NCBI GenBank assembly: GCA_023411555.1
Contig: JAEYOQ010000002.1
Coordinates: 1-64,000 of the forward strand
Reading direction: 5' to 3'
DNA from: Bacillota bacterium
GTDB lineage: Bacteria; Bacillota; Clostridia; Lachnospirales; Lachnospiraceae
Length of the DNA stretch: 64,000 nt
Part shown: piece after piece, positions 56,369 through 64,000 of the stretch
Numbering within the stretch: position 1 is the first letter of the stretch
Layout of the letters: each line of letters opens with the position of its first letter
Position numbers and translations under genes: made by a program
Notes under the pieces: model-generated
Told to the model about the DNA's origin: nothing
What the model saw: the letters and a program-made list of their open reading frames with translations, nothing else
The model's database searches: none

Positions 56369-57112
56369 TTAGTATTTGTCTAGTACTTCCCAGAACTCCT
56401 TCAGCTCCTTATCCTTTTCCTTTGCTTCTTCTGCCAACTGTTCGGTATGATTTCTTAAGACAATCACATCTTCATCTTCACTTCGTGCCATAATATATTC
56501 ACGCAGCTCTTCCGTAAGCTCGTCATCAAAAATCTTAAGCTGCCCTTCTCCATCGGTAATAACATATAGCTTAGACAAAGAGGGTGCTAGGGTTTTAAGA
56601 CCTATAAATTTAATATCATAATATACAAAGACAATGTAAGCACCATCTACAAAAGATTTCTTAACATGGCACTTAATATTCTTATAGTCTTCAATTCCTT
56701 CAACCAGTTTAAGCAATTGCTCCTTAGAAATTACATTCTCCGGATTAGAAGAAATACTCTTTAAGGTGTCAATATCACAATTACTCTTAGCCTCATAATA
56801 GGTTTCAGCTAAATGAATGAGCTCAGAGGGATAGCCCTTTTCCTCCAAGGGATAAACCGGTAAAGGAGTTGGTGTCGGACTCGGCATAGGTGTCGGCGTT
56901 ACACTTGGTGTGTTAATAGGATCCATGCTCATAAGCTTGACGGACGCCTCATCGATCTTATCCTCCTGCTTTCCGTCGTTTGCCGCATCGGAGGAAGCAT
57001 CCTGAACCCGAAGCTGTGAACCTGCCGGATTATATACCAGGATTGCCACTCCAATGATCATCGTAATCATATATATGAAGCTTAATATCTTAATTTTCTT
57101 AAATTTCATCAT
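56369..57112 (-). CDS. Membrane-anchored protein with Pro-Thr linker
   Basis: This 247-residue protein (from ATG 57112) has an N-terminal transmembrane helix (about 8-28) and an extracellular part. A Pro/Thr/Ser-rich linker (TPSVTPTPMPSPTPTPLP) precedes an alpha/beta domain (about 100-205, YETYYEAK-like start, IVFVYYDIKFIG) that could be NTF2-like. A charged C-terminal coil follows. GGGG is eight bases before the ATG; a slightly longer start at 57130 is possible. I do not recognise the family. Confidence 0.7.
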   Translation of the reverse strand: MMKFKKIKILSFIYMITMIIGVAILVYNPAGSQLRVQDASSDAANDGKQEDKIDEASVKLMSMDPINTPSVTPTPMPSPTPTPLPVYPLEEKGYPSELIHLAETYYEAKSNCDIDTLKSISSNPENVISKEQLLKLVEGIEDYKNIKCHVKKSFVDGAYIVFVYYDIKFIGLKTLAPSLSKLYVITDGEGQLKIFDDELTEELREYIMARSEDEDVIVLRNHTEQLAEEAKEKDKELKEFWEVLDKY

Positions 57113-57253
57113 GATTTTATCCCCGTTCATTCCAGAATTGCTTCATAGGTAGTTATATGGTCCTATTTTAGCAAATTTTCTCAGGGAAATCAACAAAAAG
57201 AATAACAATTATGTAATACTTGTAATATTTATGTAATATAGTATTATAACCAT

Positions 57254-57310
57254 ACTAACTTTATATGCCTACCCTTTGAAGTGTGAATTATGCTTTTCAA
57301 TAATTCATTC
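57254..57310. repeat. Diverged copy of the 37-kb composite hairpin repeat
   Basis: ACTAACTTTATATGCCTACCC-TTTG matches the start of copy 2 at 22 of 25 bases. It is followed by GTGTGAA-TTATGCTTTT and a GAATTAT / ATAATTC hairpin where the others have GTGTGAAAAT / ATTTTCACAC. The first hairpin is missing. The 57131-57436 gap otherwise holds only the terminator at 57332. Confidence 0.55.
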
Positions 57311-57331
57311 GAATTACATTAAGAACGCTCC

Positions 57332-57374
57332 TAAAAACTGCGGTAGAAATCTCAACATGAGACTCCTACCGCAG
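57332..57374 (-). terminator. Terminator of the GHL10 gene
   Basis: The stem CTGCGGTAG / CTACCGCAG (57338-57346 with 57366-57374), with inner pairing, is followed on the minus strand by TTTTT. Confidence 0.78.
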
Positions 57375-57436
57375 TAGCCTATTGGAACAGCATTTCTATA
57401 ACAGCATATCTTTTTTATTCTGTTCCCATAAGTAAT

Positions 57437-58684
57437 TTAGTTTATGATATCAAGGAGCTTAGCAATCGCCTTCTTGGTTACCTTGTTATAGAAGAAGTCG
57501 TAGCGGAAGTAAATATATCCATCGACCAAACCAGTATCTCTTCCATGCTCAATCATATCCTTCAGGATTTCAGGGTCCTTCCATGCACTTTCCCGGGTCG
57601 ATCCGGCACGATAGGCCGCTATTCCTACGTACATCTTCACATCCTCATTCGTCCTTAACTCTAACCACCGATCGAGTATCTTATCATAAGGATATTGCTT
57701 ATGTTCAAAGGACCAGTATAATTGAGGACAAATATAATCAATATAGCCCGGTTCACTAAGCCAGGTCTTAATATCTGTATAATATCGGTCATCCCTCAAT
57801 AGAAGGTCCAAAAAGCCCCCCGGGCTGATACCAAAGACGACCTCTTCGTTGATACCCTTAATATCCGAATATACAGTCTTCAATAGCTGATTTACATTGT
57901 TCCTTCTCCAATCGGCAATATTCATTGCCTTAACTCCATTCTCCTTACACTCGCTGCTGTACTCCTTATATTCCTTATAATCGAAAGTCTTTTTGTAATC
58001 TGTACCAAGAGTCGGATAGAAATAATCATCAAAATGAATTCCGTCCACATCGTAGTTCTCAACGATTTCCTGAATTCCATAACTTATATACGATTGGACC
58101 ACGGTGTCAGATGGATTGTAATACAGTGCCCCTCCAAAGGATAAAACCCTACGGTCATCATTTTTTGATTTATTCGTAAGCCACTTTCTTGCCACATTGT
58201 CCTTGGATAATGTTTTTACATCTGTTGTATCGCTGGTAATGCGATAGGGATTAATCCATGCATGGAACTGTAATCCTCTTTCGTGTGCCGCCGATACCAT
58301 GTAGTCTAGAGGATCGAAGCCCGGATCCTTGCCCTGCGTTCCTGAGATATATTTAGACCAGGGAAAGTAATCTGACGGATACATTGCGTCACCGAAGGGA
58401 CGAACATGTACCACAACTGCATTCATATTCATTGCAGCTACATTATCAAACATCTCATCTACTACGGTATGAAAACGCTCCTCGGTAAAGCCGGCGACTC
58501 CGGTCTTGGGGTCCTTTAAGCGATCCAAAAATTCCAGATAGGAAATCCATACCGCCTGGAATTCTTCCGTCGTGCTTTCCTCCTGTGCATTCACCCTTAC
58601 CGTCGGGAACAACGCTAACAGAAGGAGGGAAAGAAAGAAACAAATAACTTTCTTAATCATAGGTCGATCTATCAATTTGATCAT
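57437..58684 (-). CDS. Secreted GHL10-family glycoside hydrolase-like protein
   Basis: This 415-residue protein has a signal peptide (about 1-34, cleavage after VNA) and one GHL10 (DUF187, YngK-like) TIM barrel. Conserved segments are AVWISYLEFLDR, NAVVVHVRPFGDAMYPS, FHAWINPYR and VDGIHFDDYFYP. Members are thought to act on peptidoglycan or surface glycans. It probably belongs with the amidase just upstream. AAAGGAG precedes the ATG at a good distance. Confidence 0.88.
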   Translation of the reverse strand: MIKLIDRPMIKKVICFFLSLLLLALFPTVRVNAQEESTTEEFQAVWISYLEFLDRLKDPKTGVAGFTEERFHTVVDEMFDNVAAMNMNAVVVHVRPFGDAMYPSDYFPWSKYISGTQGKDPGFDPLDYMVSAAHERGLQFHAWINPYRITSDTTDVKTLSKDNVARKWLTNKSKNDDRRVLSFGGALYYNPSDTVVQSYISYGIQEIVENYDVDGIHFDDYFYPTLGTDYKKTFDYKEYKEYSSECKENGVKAMNIADWRRNNVNQLLKTVYSDIKGINEEVVFGISPGGFLDLLLRDDRYYTDIKTWLSEPGYIDYICPQLYWSFEHKQYPYDKILDRWLELRTNEDVKMYVGIAAYRAGSTRESAWKDPEILKDMIEHGRDTGLVDGYIYFRYDFFYNKVTKKAIAKLLDIIN

Positions 58685-58744
58685 GCTTCTCAGCTCCTTT
58701 GTACTATTCTATCGGGTACTGTTGTGTAAGGTGTTAATAAATAT

Positions 58745-58800
58745 AAGAAAGAATAACACGTATCCGTAAAAAATGCATTATGGGATACATGTTATCCTTT
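58745..58800 (-). terminator. Terminator of the amidase gene
   Basis: A long imperfect stem (AGGATAACATGTATCC with GGATACGTGTTATTCT) is followed on the minus strand by a T-rich tail. Confidence 0.7.
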
Positions 58801-58849
58801 CCTCCAGCGTTAGCTTACTTTATACAACAGCCCCTCCTGTCACTTACTC

Positions 58850-61579
58850 TTATCTTCCTGTAGGATATTTGTTGAAGACCTCCAGTATGGTCTCATAGAT
58901 TGTCTTTGCAGCCTTGTCCTGGAAGGTTGGATTGGACAACTTAGCAAAATCGCTCTCCGTGGACATAAAGCCCAGCTCAATTAAGACTGCCGGTACTGTA
59001 TTCTTATGTACAACCGTATATTTTTCAGCTCTCGAGCCACGATTCTTTGTTCCTAACCTACTCGATAAATTGTCAGATAATATATCAGCCAATTTCTTAC
59101 TCGTAAGTCCGGCACGGTTGGGGCTATTATTACTGGAAGAATAATATACCTCCGTACCATAGACCGTTCGATTTAGATTTGCATTCATATGTAAGCTGAC
59201 GAACAGATCTGCTCCGTATTGCTTAGCAAAGGCTGCACGATTACTGAGGGTCATGTCCACATCAGTAATTCTTGTATAATAAACCTTTAGCTTCGAGGTA
59301 TCCTGATTAAAATATTTCTTACCAAGAGTATATAATATCTTAAAGTTCAGGTCCTTTTCATTTGTTCCATAGTACTGAGCACCATTCGCTCCGCCGCCGT
59401 GTCCCGGGTCTAATATAACAATATTCGGATAGATATCCTTCGGATTACCGATATTAACGTAGATATATTTATCATCCATTGTATATGCATAGCCCTGTAG
59501 CTTAGAGGTTTTAAACCGAATCTCCGTCTCATTCTTGCTATTCAGAGTTACGTTGATGCTTTTAACTGTGCTACTTGAATTAATGATATTGGAATTATTG
59601 ATTAACCCGGTATAATCACCATTTAAGCGAAGAACAAAGCTAAGGTTAAAGTAATCATCCTCATCCGTAATCATGGAAGCAGTTAATCCGTCTGGCCTAG
59701 GAATAATAATCTCACACTCGCTCGGATCAACCTGTCCCGAGAGCCCCGGTTGCGTCTGAGTCTCCGTGGAAGGCTGCTGAACTGCTCCAGGTGTAAGTAA
59801 TAGGATAGAATACTTATTATCCACTTCCGATATGTAATATTCGTAACCTTCATTAGCGCCGATCACAAGCTGTGTCCTATCTGCAGAACCAACGGTATAG
59901 AATAAATTAATGAATTTGGAGCCGATCAGGTTCGAATTAATATCACCAAGACCATTTGCGGTATTGGGCAACTCTATATTAATATATCCGGTTGACTGAT
60001 TCAGTGAAACCTTCAGCGGCTTAATACCGGTCAGGGTAATATAATCTCCTGTACTATTGGTTCCGATTACTGCTGAGGTCAGTGTATTGTAATAAACAGT
60101 TACATAAAGTGTCTGCTTGTCCGGTGACAATAATAAATCGTAGGTACTTTCCGAAGAAAGCAGATCTAATATTATCGAAGTCTGCCCCTCCTGACCTGCA
60201 TAGGTGCCGATGGTGTTTACATAGTTACTGTAAATACCGTACATCTGATAGGTCATATCCGTCGTGGTGAGGTTATCCACCAGAATCGAAATCTGCTTAT
60301 CTGTCTGCGATGAGGTAATCCTTCCCATGCTGCCATTTGCACTAATCATAAAGGTCTCGGTGTTCTGCTTTAAAGAACTATAATCTCTTGCTACTGAAGT
60401 AATTAAAGCGGGGTTAGCTACCGCAGCCTCGGTATTAAGCTCATGTAGTCCTGTACTTATGGCAATAATTGATGAATCAATGGCCCACTGACCTAGGATA
60501 GTTCCTGCTTCAATAATTACGCCACTGTCTCCTAATTCCGGGGAAGTATTAGAGCCACTGCTATTCCCAGGGGTGGTCACATCCTTATGTGAAGTAATCA
60601 TTGAGGTTCTTGTCGTATTGTTCCATTGATAATCAAAGCCCAGGCAGGAGGCTGTAAAGCTTCCAGGAACCATAACATAAGAGGTTCCGACATTATGATT
60701 TTTTACAATCATCGGTGCCGTATCCATTTTAATTGCGTTACCATTGAGATAGGCAGTAGTACTTCCAACCGTCATAACCAGAACCTTATTTTCTTTGGTC
60801 AGGGTAACCGTCTTTTCAGCATTGTTATAGGTATAGGTAGCTCCGATTGCTGCGTTTGTGAACACTCCCTTGGCACGAAGCATCGCAGTATTATTGGTAA
60901 TGATGCTAGGCATATTACCAAGATTAATATTCTTACCGTCGACAGTCACCTTTCCCTGAACTCCGTTATATTCAAAGCTCTCACCACTATTATAGGAAAG
61001 TGTTAAGGTTGTCTTCTCAATCGCTACTGTACTCTTACTACTAGTCCAGGTATATTTTAGTCCTAAGGTCTCTGATATGTATCTGGAGGGTACCATTACT
61101 TTATTGATGCCTTCCTTCACAAATTTAATTTTCATTGGAGCAACCGTCAGAGTAACGGTTTTGCCATTTAATTTGGCTGTTTTACTTCCAATGGTCATCT
61201 CAATTGTCTTTCCGTATTTCGATATAGAGATCGTTCCCTTTGCTGAATCATAATTACATTCAGCAGCAATGTCTGACTTCTTAAAAACATCATCGTAAGG
61301 AACCAATGCTATCCCATTCACCAGAATTCCCGGTGTCTCACTCTTAGTCACCGTCTTCCCATCCAATGTGACCTTAACCTGCTTATCCGTATAGGTAGTT
61401 TCCTTCTTTGTAGCAAAATCATATATTTTCAATCCGGTTGCCGCCAATGCAGAGCCCTGTAATAAGCCCACTGTCAGGAATGCTACGACTAATAAGAAGC
61501 CTAGCTTTAATCCCAGATGACGACAGCGTATCTTTTTATCCTGAGTAATGTTTAATATCGTTTGTAATTCTTGATGCAT
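58850..61579 (-). CDS. N-acetylmuramoyl-L-alanine amidase with stalk and AMIN-like domains
   Basis: This 909-residue exported hydrolase cuts the amide link between MurNAc and the stem peptide. A long N-region precedes the signal helix (about 25-46). Two copper-amine-oxidase-N-like stalk domains follow (about 55-185 and 190-330). Two AMIN-like beta regions (about 350-700) lead to the catalytic Amidase_3 domain (about 725-905). That domain has VILDPGHGG, a metal-binding Glu in NEKDLNF, SLHMNAN and the catalytic Glu in LIELGFMS. AGGAGG lies 15 bases before the ATG, rather far. Confidence 0.93.
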   Translation of the reverse strand: MHQELQTILNITQDKKIRCRHLGLKLGFLLVVAFLTVGLLQGSALAATGLKIYDFATKKETTYTDKQVKVTLDGKTVTKSETPGILVNGIALVPYDDVFKKSDIAAECNYDSAKGTISISKYGKTIEMTIGSKTAKLNGKTVTLTVAPMKIKFVKEGINKVMVPSRYISETLGLKYTWTSSKSTVAIEKTTLTLSYNSGESFEYNGVQGKVTVDGKNINLGNMPSIITNNTAMLRAKGVFTNAAIGATYTYNNAEKTVTLTKENKVLVMTVGSTTAYLNGNAIKMDTAPMIVKNHNVGTSYVMVPGSFTASCLGFDYQWNNTTRTSMITSHKDVTTPGNSSGSNTSPELGDSGVIIEAGTILGQWAIDSSIIAISTGLHELNTEAAVANPALITSVARDYSSLKQNTETFMISANGSMGRITSSQTDKQISILVDNLTTTDMTYQMYGIYSNYVNTIGTYAGQEGQTSIILDLLSSESTYDLLLSPDKQTLYVTVYYNTLTSAVIGTNSTGDYITLTGIKPLKVSLNQSTGYINIELPNTANGLGDINSNLIGSKFINLFYTVGSADRTQLVIGANEGYEYYISEVDNKYSILLLTPGAVQQPSTETQTQPGLSGQVDPSECEIIIPRPDGLTASMITDEDDYFNLSFVLRLNGDYTGLINNSNIINSSSTVKSINVTLNSKNETEIRFKTSKLQGYAYTMDDKYIYVNIGNPKDIYPNIVILDPGHGGGANGAQYYGTNEKDLNFKILYTLGKKYFNQDTSKLKVYYTRITDVDMTLSNRAAFAKQYGADLFVSLHMNANLNRTVYGTEVYYSSSNNSPNRAGLTSKKLADILSDNLSSRLGTKNRGSRAEKYTVVHKNTVPAVLIELGFMSTESDFAKLSNPTFQDKAAKTIYETILEVFNKYPTGR

Positions 61580-62558
61580 GCTGTGTACTTTTAACCTCCT
61601 GTCATATTTTAGTCATTCTGTCGGCTTATGTAGGATGATGATTTGATAATTCTACCAGTTCCGACCTCATCATTGGTTTATAGATGTTACAATAATATTA
61701 AATAGTGTTAAAACTGTGTCAGCTACCAAATTTATCACATTTTTATTGCTTTTTATACCTTATTTTCCAAAATCATTCTTCCTATTTTTTTAAAATGTGC
61801 ATTCAGAATGCCTGTTTACGCATTTCTACCTATGTAGTAATATTCTTCCTGTTCATCCGATTGAGTTCTACAGCAGTCGTCCCAACAATATTTTATATAA
61901 CTATTTGTTACAACTTTTTATATGTATATTCCACAATAATAGAATGAATAATTATGTTCGCTTACCGTATACCTTGTTTTCTAACATAAATCAGCAAAGC
62001 AAACATTTCATAAGCAACCATACAATAAACTTTGGGCAATCTCTATAATCGAACTGGACATCTTCTGTTTCTCCTAAGTTCATCGAGGAGGTTTTCTTTC
62101 TGGAAAATATGTGATATAATGTCAAGGTCTAGATTGGAATGCCTTCATCGATATAATAGATATGGTTTAACATAAACAGGACAAGATCAATACATAAATC
62201 AGTTTAAAGCATGTGATTTTTAATTACAGCAATCGAGGTATTGTCAGCAAGGATAGATTGTGTGCTTGAAGCAATCGATACAGAGAGGCTCAAAGGATAG
62301 ATCTACATCTGTCTCCGAGTCGATCAATACGACAAATACGTGTTTTACTATAGTAGAATCTCAGATTATAGACATAATCCTTGAATTTTGTAAGGAAGGT
62401 AATATAATCTCACTGTTCGAGACGAACAAACTCCCTTCCTACCATAGGAAAAGAACTTATCCGTAATAGGTCATATCCTAGACAGAATCAAAGCTGAAGA
62501 TATAATGTAGTTAGCATTCAATTAATAATTATAAAGACAGGACAAAATTAGGAGGTTA
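61580..62558. other. Long AT-rich intergenic region between divergent genes
   Basis: This 979-base stretch lies between the amidase start and the recombinase start. I see no gene: short frames lack ribosome sites and coding character. A TATAAT (about 62114) and an enclosed palindrome (62391-62441) are the only features. A leader RNA of about 430 bases before the recombinase gene is possible. Confidence 0.4.
62391..62441 (+). promoter_or_regulatory. Nested palindrome upstream of the recombinase gene
   Basis: The outer arms AGGAAGG / CCTTCCT enclose the perfect palindrome TGTTCG-AGA-CGAACA (62414-62428). It is not a standard LexA box, though the halves recall one. It could be a protein site or RNA hairpin. 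Confidence 0.35.
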
Positions 62559-63614
62559 ATGATGATAGAGCGTAATTATCATGATCAAGTGAATATAGAC
62601 AATACTACTAAGCTTCGTATACTGGAGGAAAAGCTGCCACACTTTTGTAAGTATTTCTTCCGTGGAATCGAGCCAACCACCTCATCCCGAACTAGAATCG
62701 CTTATGCTTATGATCTTGGAGTCTTCTTCGAGTGGCTGGCGAATACAAATCCTTCTCTTAAGAATACGCCAATCACTGATTTTAAGGTTGAACTTTTGGA
62801 TCAGATTAAGGCCATTGACATCGAAGAATATCTTGATTACCTTACCTATTATAAATCCTCCGATGATAAGGAGCACCTGAATGCCGAGAAGGGAAAGAAA
62901 CGAAAGCTGGTATCTCTACGCAGCTTCTATAATTATTACTTTAAAAAGGAAATGATAAAAACGAACCCGGCTGCTCTCATCAGTGTTCCAAAGCTGCATG
63001 ATAAGGAAATTATTCGTCTCGAGGTCGATGAGGTTGCGAAGCTTTTGGATGAGGTAGAAACCGCCAATAATATGACCAAATCTCAACAAAAATTTCATGA
63101 GAAGACCAAGCGACGCGATCTGGCATTGATGACACTGTTACTTGGGACAGGCATTCGTGTTTCCGAATGTGTCGGCCTTGATATCAATGATGTAGACTTT
63201 GAGAATAATGGAATTAAAATCCGTAGAAAGGGTGGGTATGAGGTTATCGTATACTTTAGTGAGGAGGTTCGAGAGGCTCTCTTAGACTATCTGGAGGAAC
63301 GCAAGCAGATTGTCCCCTGTGAAGGTCATTCCAACGCCCTCTTCCTCTCCCTTCAGCAAAAGCGTATCAATGTGAGATCCGTAGAAAACCTCGTCAAGAA
63401 ATACGCTTCCACTGTCACTAAACTTAAGAAAATCACACCGCATAAGCTCCGTAGCACCTATGGTACCAGCCTATACCGGGAGACCGGCGATATCTATCTG
63501 GTTGCCGATGTATTAGGTCATAAGGATGTTAACACAACGAAAAAGCACTACGCAGCGATTGAGGACAGCCGCCGCCGTAGTGCCGCTAATGTGGTTAGGC
63601 TTAGGGAGAAGTAA
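62559..63614 (+). CDS. Tyrosine recombinase, XerC/XerD family
   Basis: This 351-residue enzyme has an N-terminal SAM-like core-binding domain (about 20-145) and a C-terminal catalytic domain. The Arg of GTGIRVSECVG, the HKLR motif, the LGH motif and the nucleophile Tyr in TTKKHYA are all present. It could resolve chromosome dimers or integrate a mobile element; no second Xer gene or attachment site is in view. TTAGGAGG precedes two adjacent ATGs (62559 and 62562). Confidence 0.92.
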   Translation: MMIERNYHDQVNIDNTTKLRILEEKLPHFCKYFFRGIEPTTSSRTRIAYAYDLGVFFEWLANTNPSLKNTPITDFKVELLDQIKAIDIEEYLDYLTYYKSSDDKEHLNAEKGKKRKLVSLRSFYNYYFKKEMIKTNPAALISVPKLHDKEIIRLEVDEVAKLLDEVETANNMTKSQQKFHEKTKRRDLALMTLLLGTGIRVSECVGLDINDVDFENNGIKIRRKGGYEVIVYFSEEVREALLDYLEERKQIVPCEGHSNALFLSLQQKRINVRSVENLVKKYASTVTKLKKITPHKLRSTYGTSLYRETGDIYLVADVLGHKDVNTTKKHYAAIEDSRRRSAANVVRLREK

Positions 63615-63651
63615 CACGCCAAAAAAAGCATCTACTATTAAGTTGAAGTGT

Positions 63652-63698
63652 TAAAATAAAAATAGACATGACTTTTTATCATGTCTATTTTTATTTTA
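63652..63698 (+). terminator. Strong terminator after the recombinase gene
   Basis: A 20-bp perfect AT-rich stem (63652-63671 with 63679-63698) with a 7-base loop ends in a T-rich arm. It works on either strand. Confidence 0.8.
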
Positions 63699-63794
63699 CA
63701 ACTTACTTTAGAAAAAGGTACTTTATTACTTGATCTCTTATGCTGTAAGGACTTTTCCCTATTCAGTTATGTACATTATTCAAATTTTAAAATA

Positions 63795-64000
63795 TCAGTC
63801 TTTTATGAAGACGATTTTAGCTAAGTCTGGCGCGGAACCCTTTGAGACTTCAGCGAATACTCCACTCCCCGTACCCTTTACAAGGTAGCTTTGGCTTGTG
63901 TAAATCCTTATTGTGCTGAAGCCGGACTTTGGATAGGTGTTGATTCTATAGGTTAGCTTGTTAACATCCGCGTGCAATTGCAGATCCGTTGCACATGAAT
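63795..64000 (-). CDS. C-terminal fragment of an unknown protein (cut by window edge)
   Basis: The frame is open to the window edge and ends at 63795. At least 68 residues are seen, with a beta-rich pattern (YRINTYPKSGFSTIRIYTSQS, VKGTGSGVFAEVSKG). There is no usable start in view. It is convergent with the recombinase gene. I do not recognise it. Confidence 0.5.
   Translation of the reverse strand, partial: SCATDLQLHADVNKLTYRINTYPKSGFSTIRIYTSQSYLVKGTGSGVFAEVSKGSAPDLAKIVFIKD

Noticed and set aside
62414..62428. LexA/SOS box
   Set aside because: The halves are in the wrong order and spacing for the Firmicute CGAAC-N4-GTTCG consensus.
61705..62466. Short plus-strand frames in the long intergenic region
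   Set aside because: They have no ribosome sites, overlap each other and have random-looking composition.

Overview
The window is AT-rich DNA from a low-GC Firmicute, most likely an anaerobic clostridium of the Lachnospiraceae type. The reasons are strong AGGAGG ribosome sites, an oxygen-sensitive class III ribonucleotide reductase (nrdD-nrdG), a corrinoid adenosyltransferase, LytTR/GHKL two-component proteins, a LytR-CpsA-Psr enzyme, surface proteins with InlB, BIG2 and copper-amine-oxidase-like repeats, and CpsB/BY-kinase control of polysaccharide synthesis. Species cannot be fixed from the sequence alone. No rRNA, tRNA or CRISPR array was seen.

Layout. (1) 1-8.1 kb: a hairpin-rich stretch, then a giant secreted protein on the minus strand (about 2550 residues, 23 InlB-type repeats, Ca-binding repeats, a peptidoglycan-binding-like segment and a polymorphic-toxin-like C-terminus), followed 14 bp later by a 63-residue probable immunity protein. 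(2) 8.5-15.1 kb: a beta-lactamase-family hydrolase behind a MerR-type promoter, then a plus-strand LytTR response regulator and a GHKL sensor kinase that flank an esterase-MFS transporter-glycerophosphodiesterase operon. (3) 15.2-20.6 kb: nrdD-nrdG, a 40-residue cationic hydrophobic peptide gene, an LCP ligase and a sugar isomerase-like protein. (4) 20.9-46.4 kb: a large minus-strand capsule/exopolysaccharide locus. (5) 46.7-50.1 kb: cobO-like, L,D-transpeptidase, a DUF2974-like hydrolase and a BIG2 surface protein. (6) 50.4-64 kb: an Lhr-type helicase, a lipoprotein, an EamA exporter, a membrane-anchored protein, a GHL10 glycosidase-like protein, a large cell-wall amidase, a tyrosine recombinase and the end of an unknown gene.

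How the polysaccharide locus works. Transcription runs from 46.4 kb down to 20.9 kb. A monotopic phosphoglycosyltransferase starts the repeat unit on undecaprenyl phosphate. Five glycosyltransferase genes (one encoding two fused enzymes) and a further glycosyltransferase-like gene extend it. CapE, CapG and CapF should make UDP-N-acetyl-L-fucosamine; a WbpM/PglF-like dehydratase, a nucleotide-sugar dehydrogenase and a DegT aminotransferase supply other sugars; PIG-L, WbqC, CapK-like and NeuD-like proteins probably modify them. Wzx and an EpsG-like Wzy export and polymerise, and a fused Wzz/BY-kinase with its CpsB phosphatase controls chain length. The LCP protein at 18.3 kb could attach the product to the wall.

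Most interesting points: the toxin/immunity pair on a 23-repeat stalk; the MerR-type promoter; the two-GT fusion; the NeuD-like gene whose conserved N-terminus has no usable start codon; a family of composite hairpin repeats at 37.3-37.5 kb with a divergent copy at 57.25 kb; and the small peptide gene at 18.1 kb.
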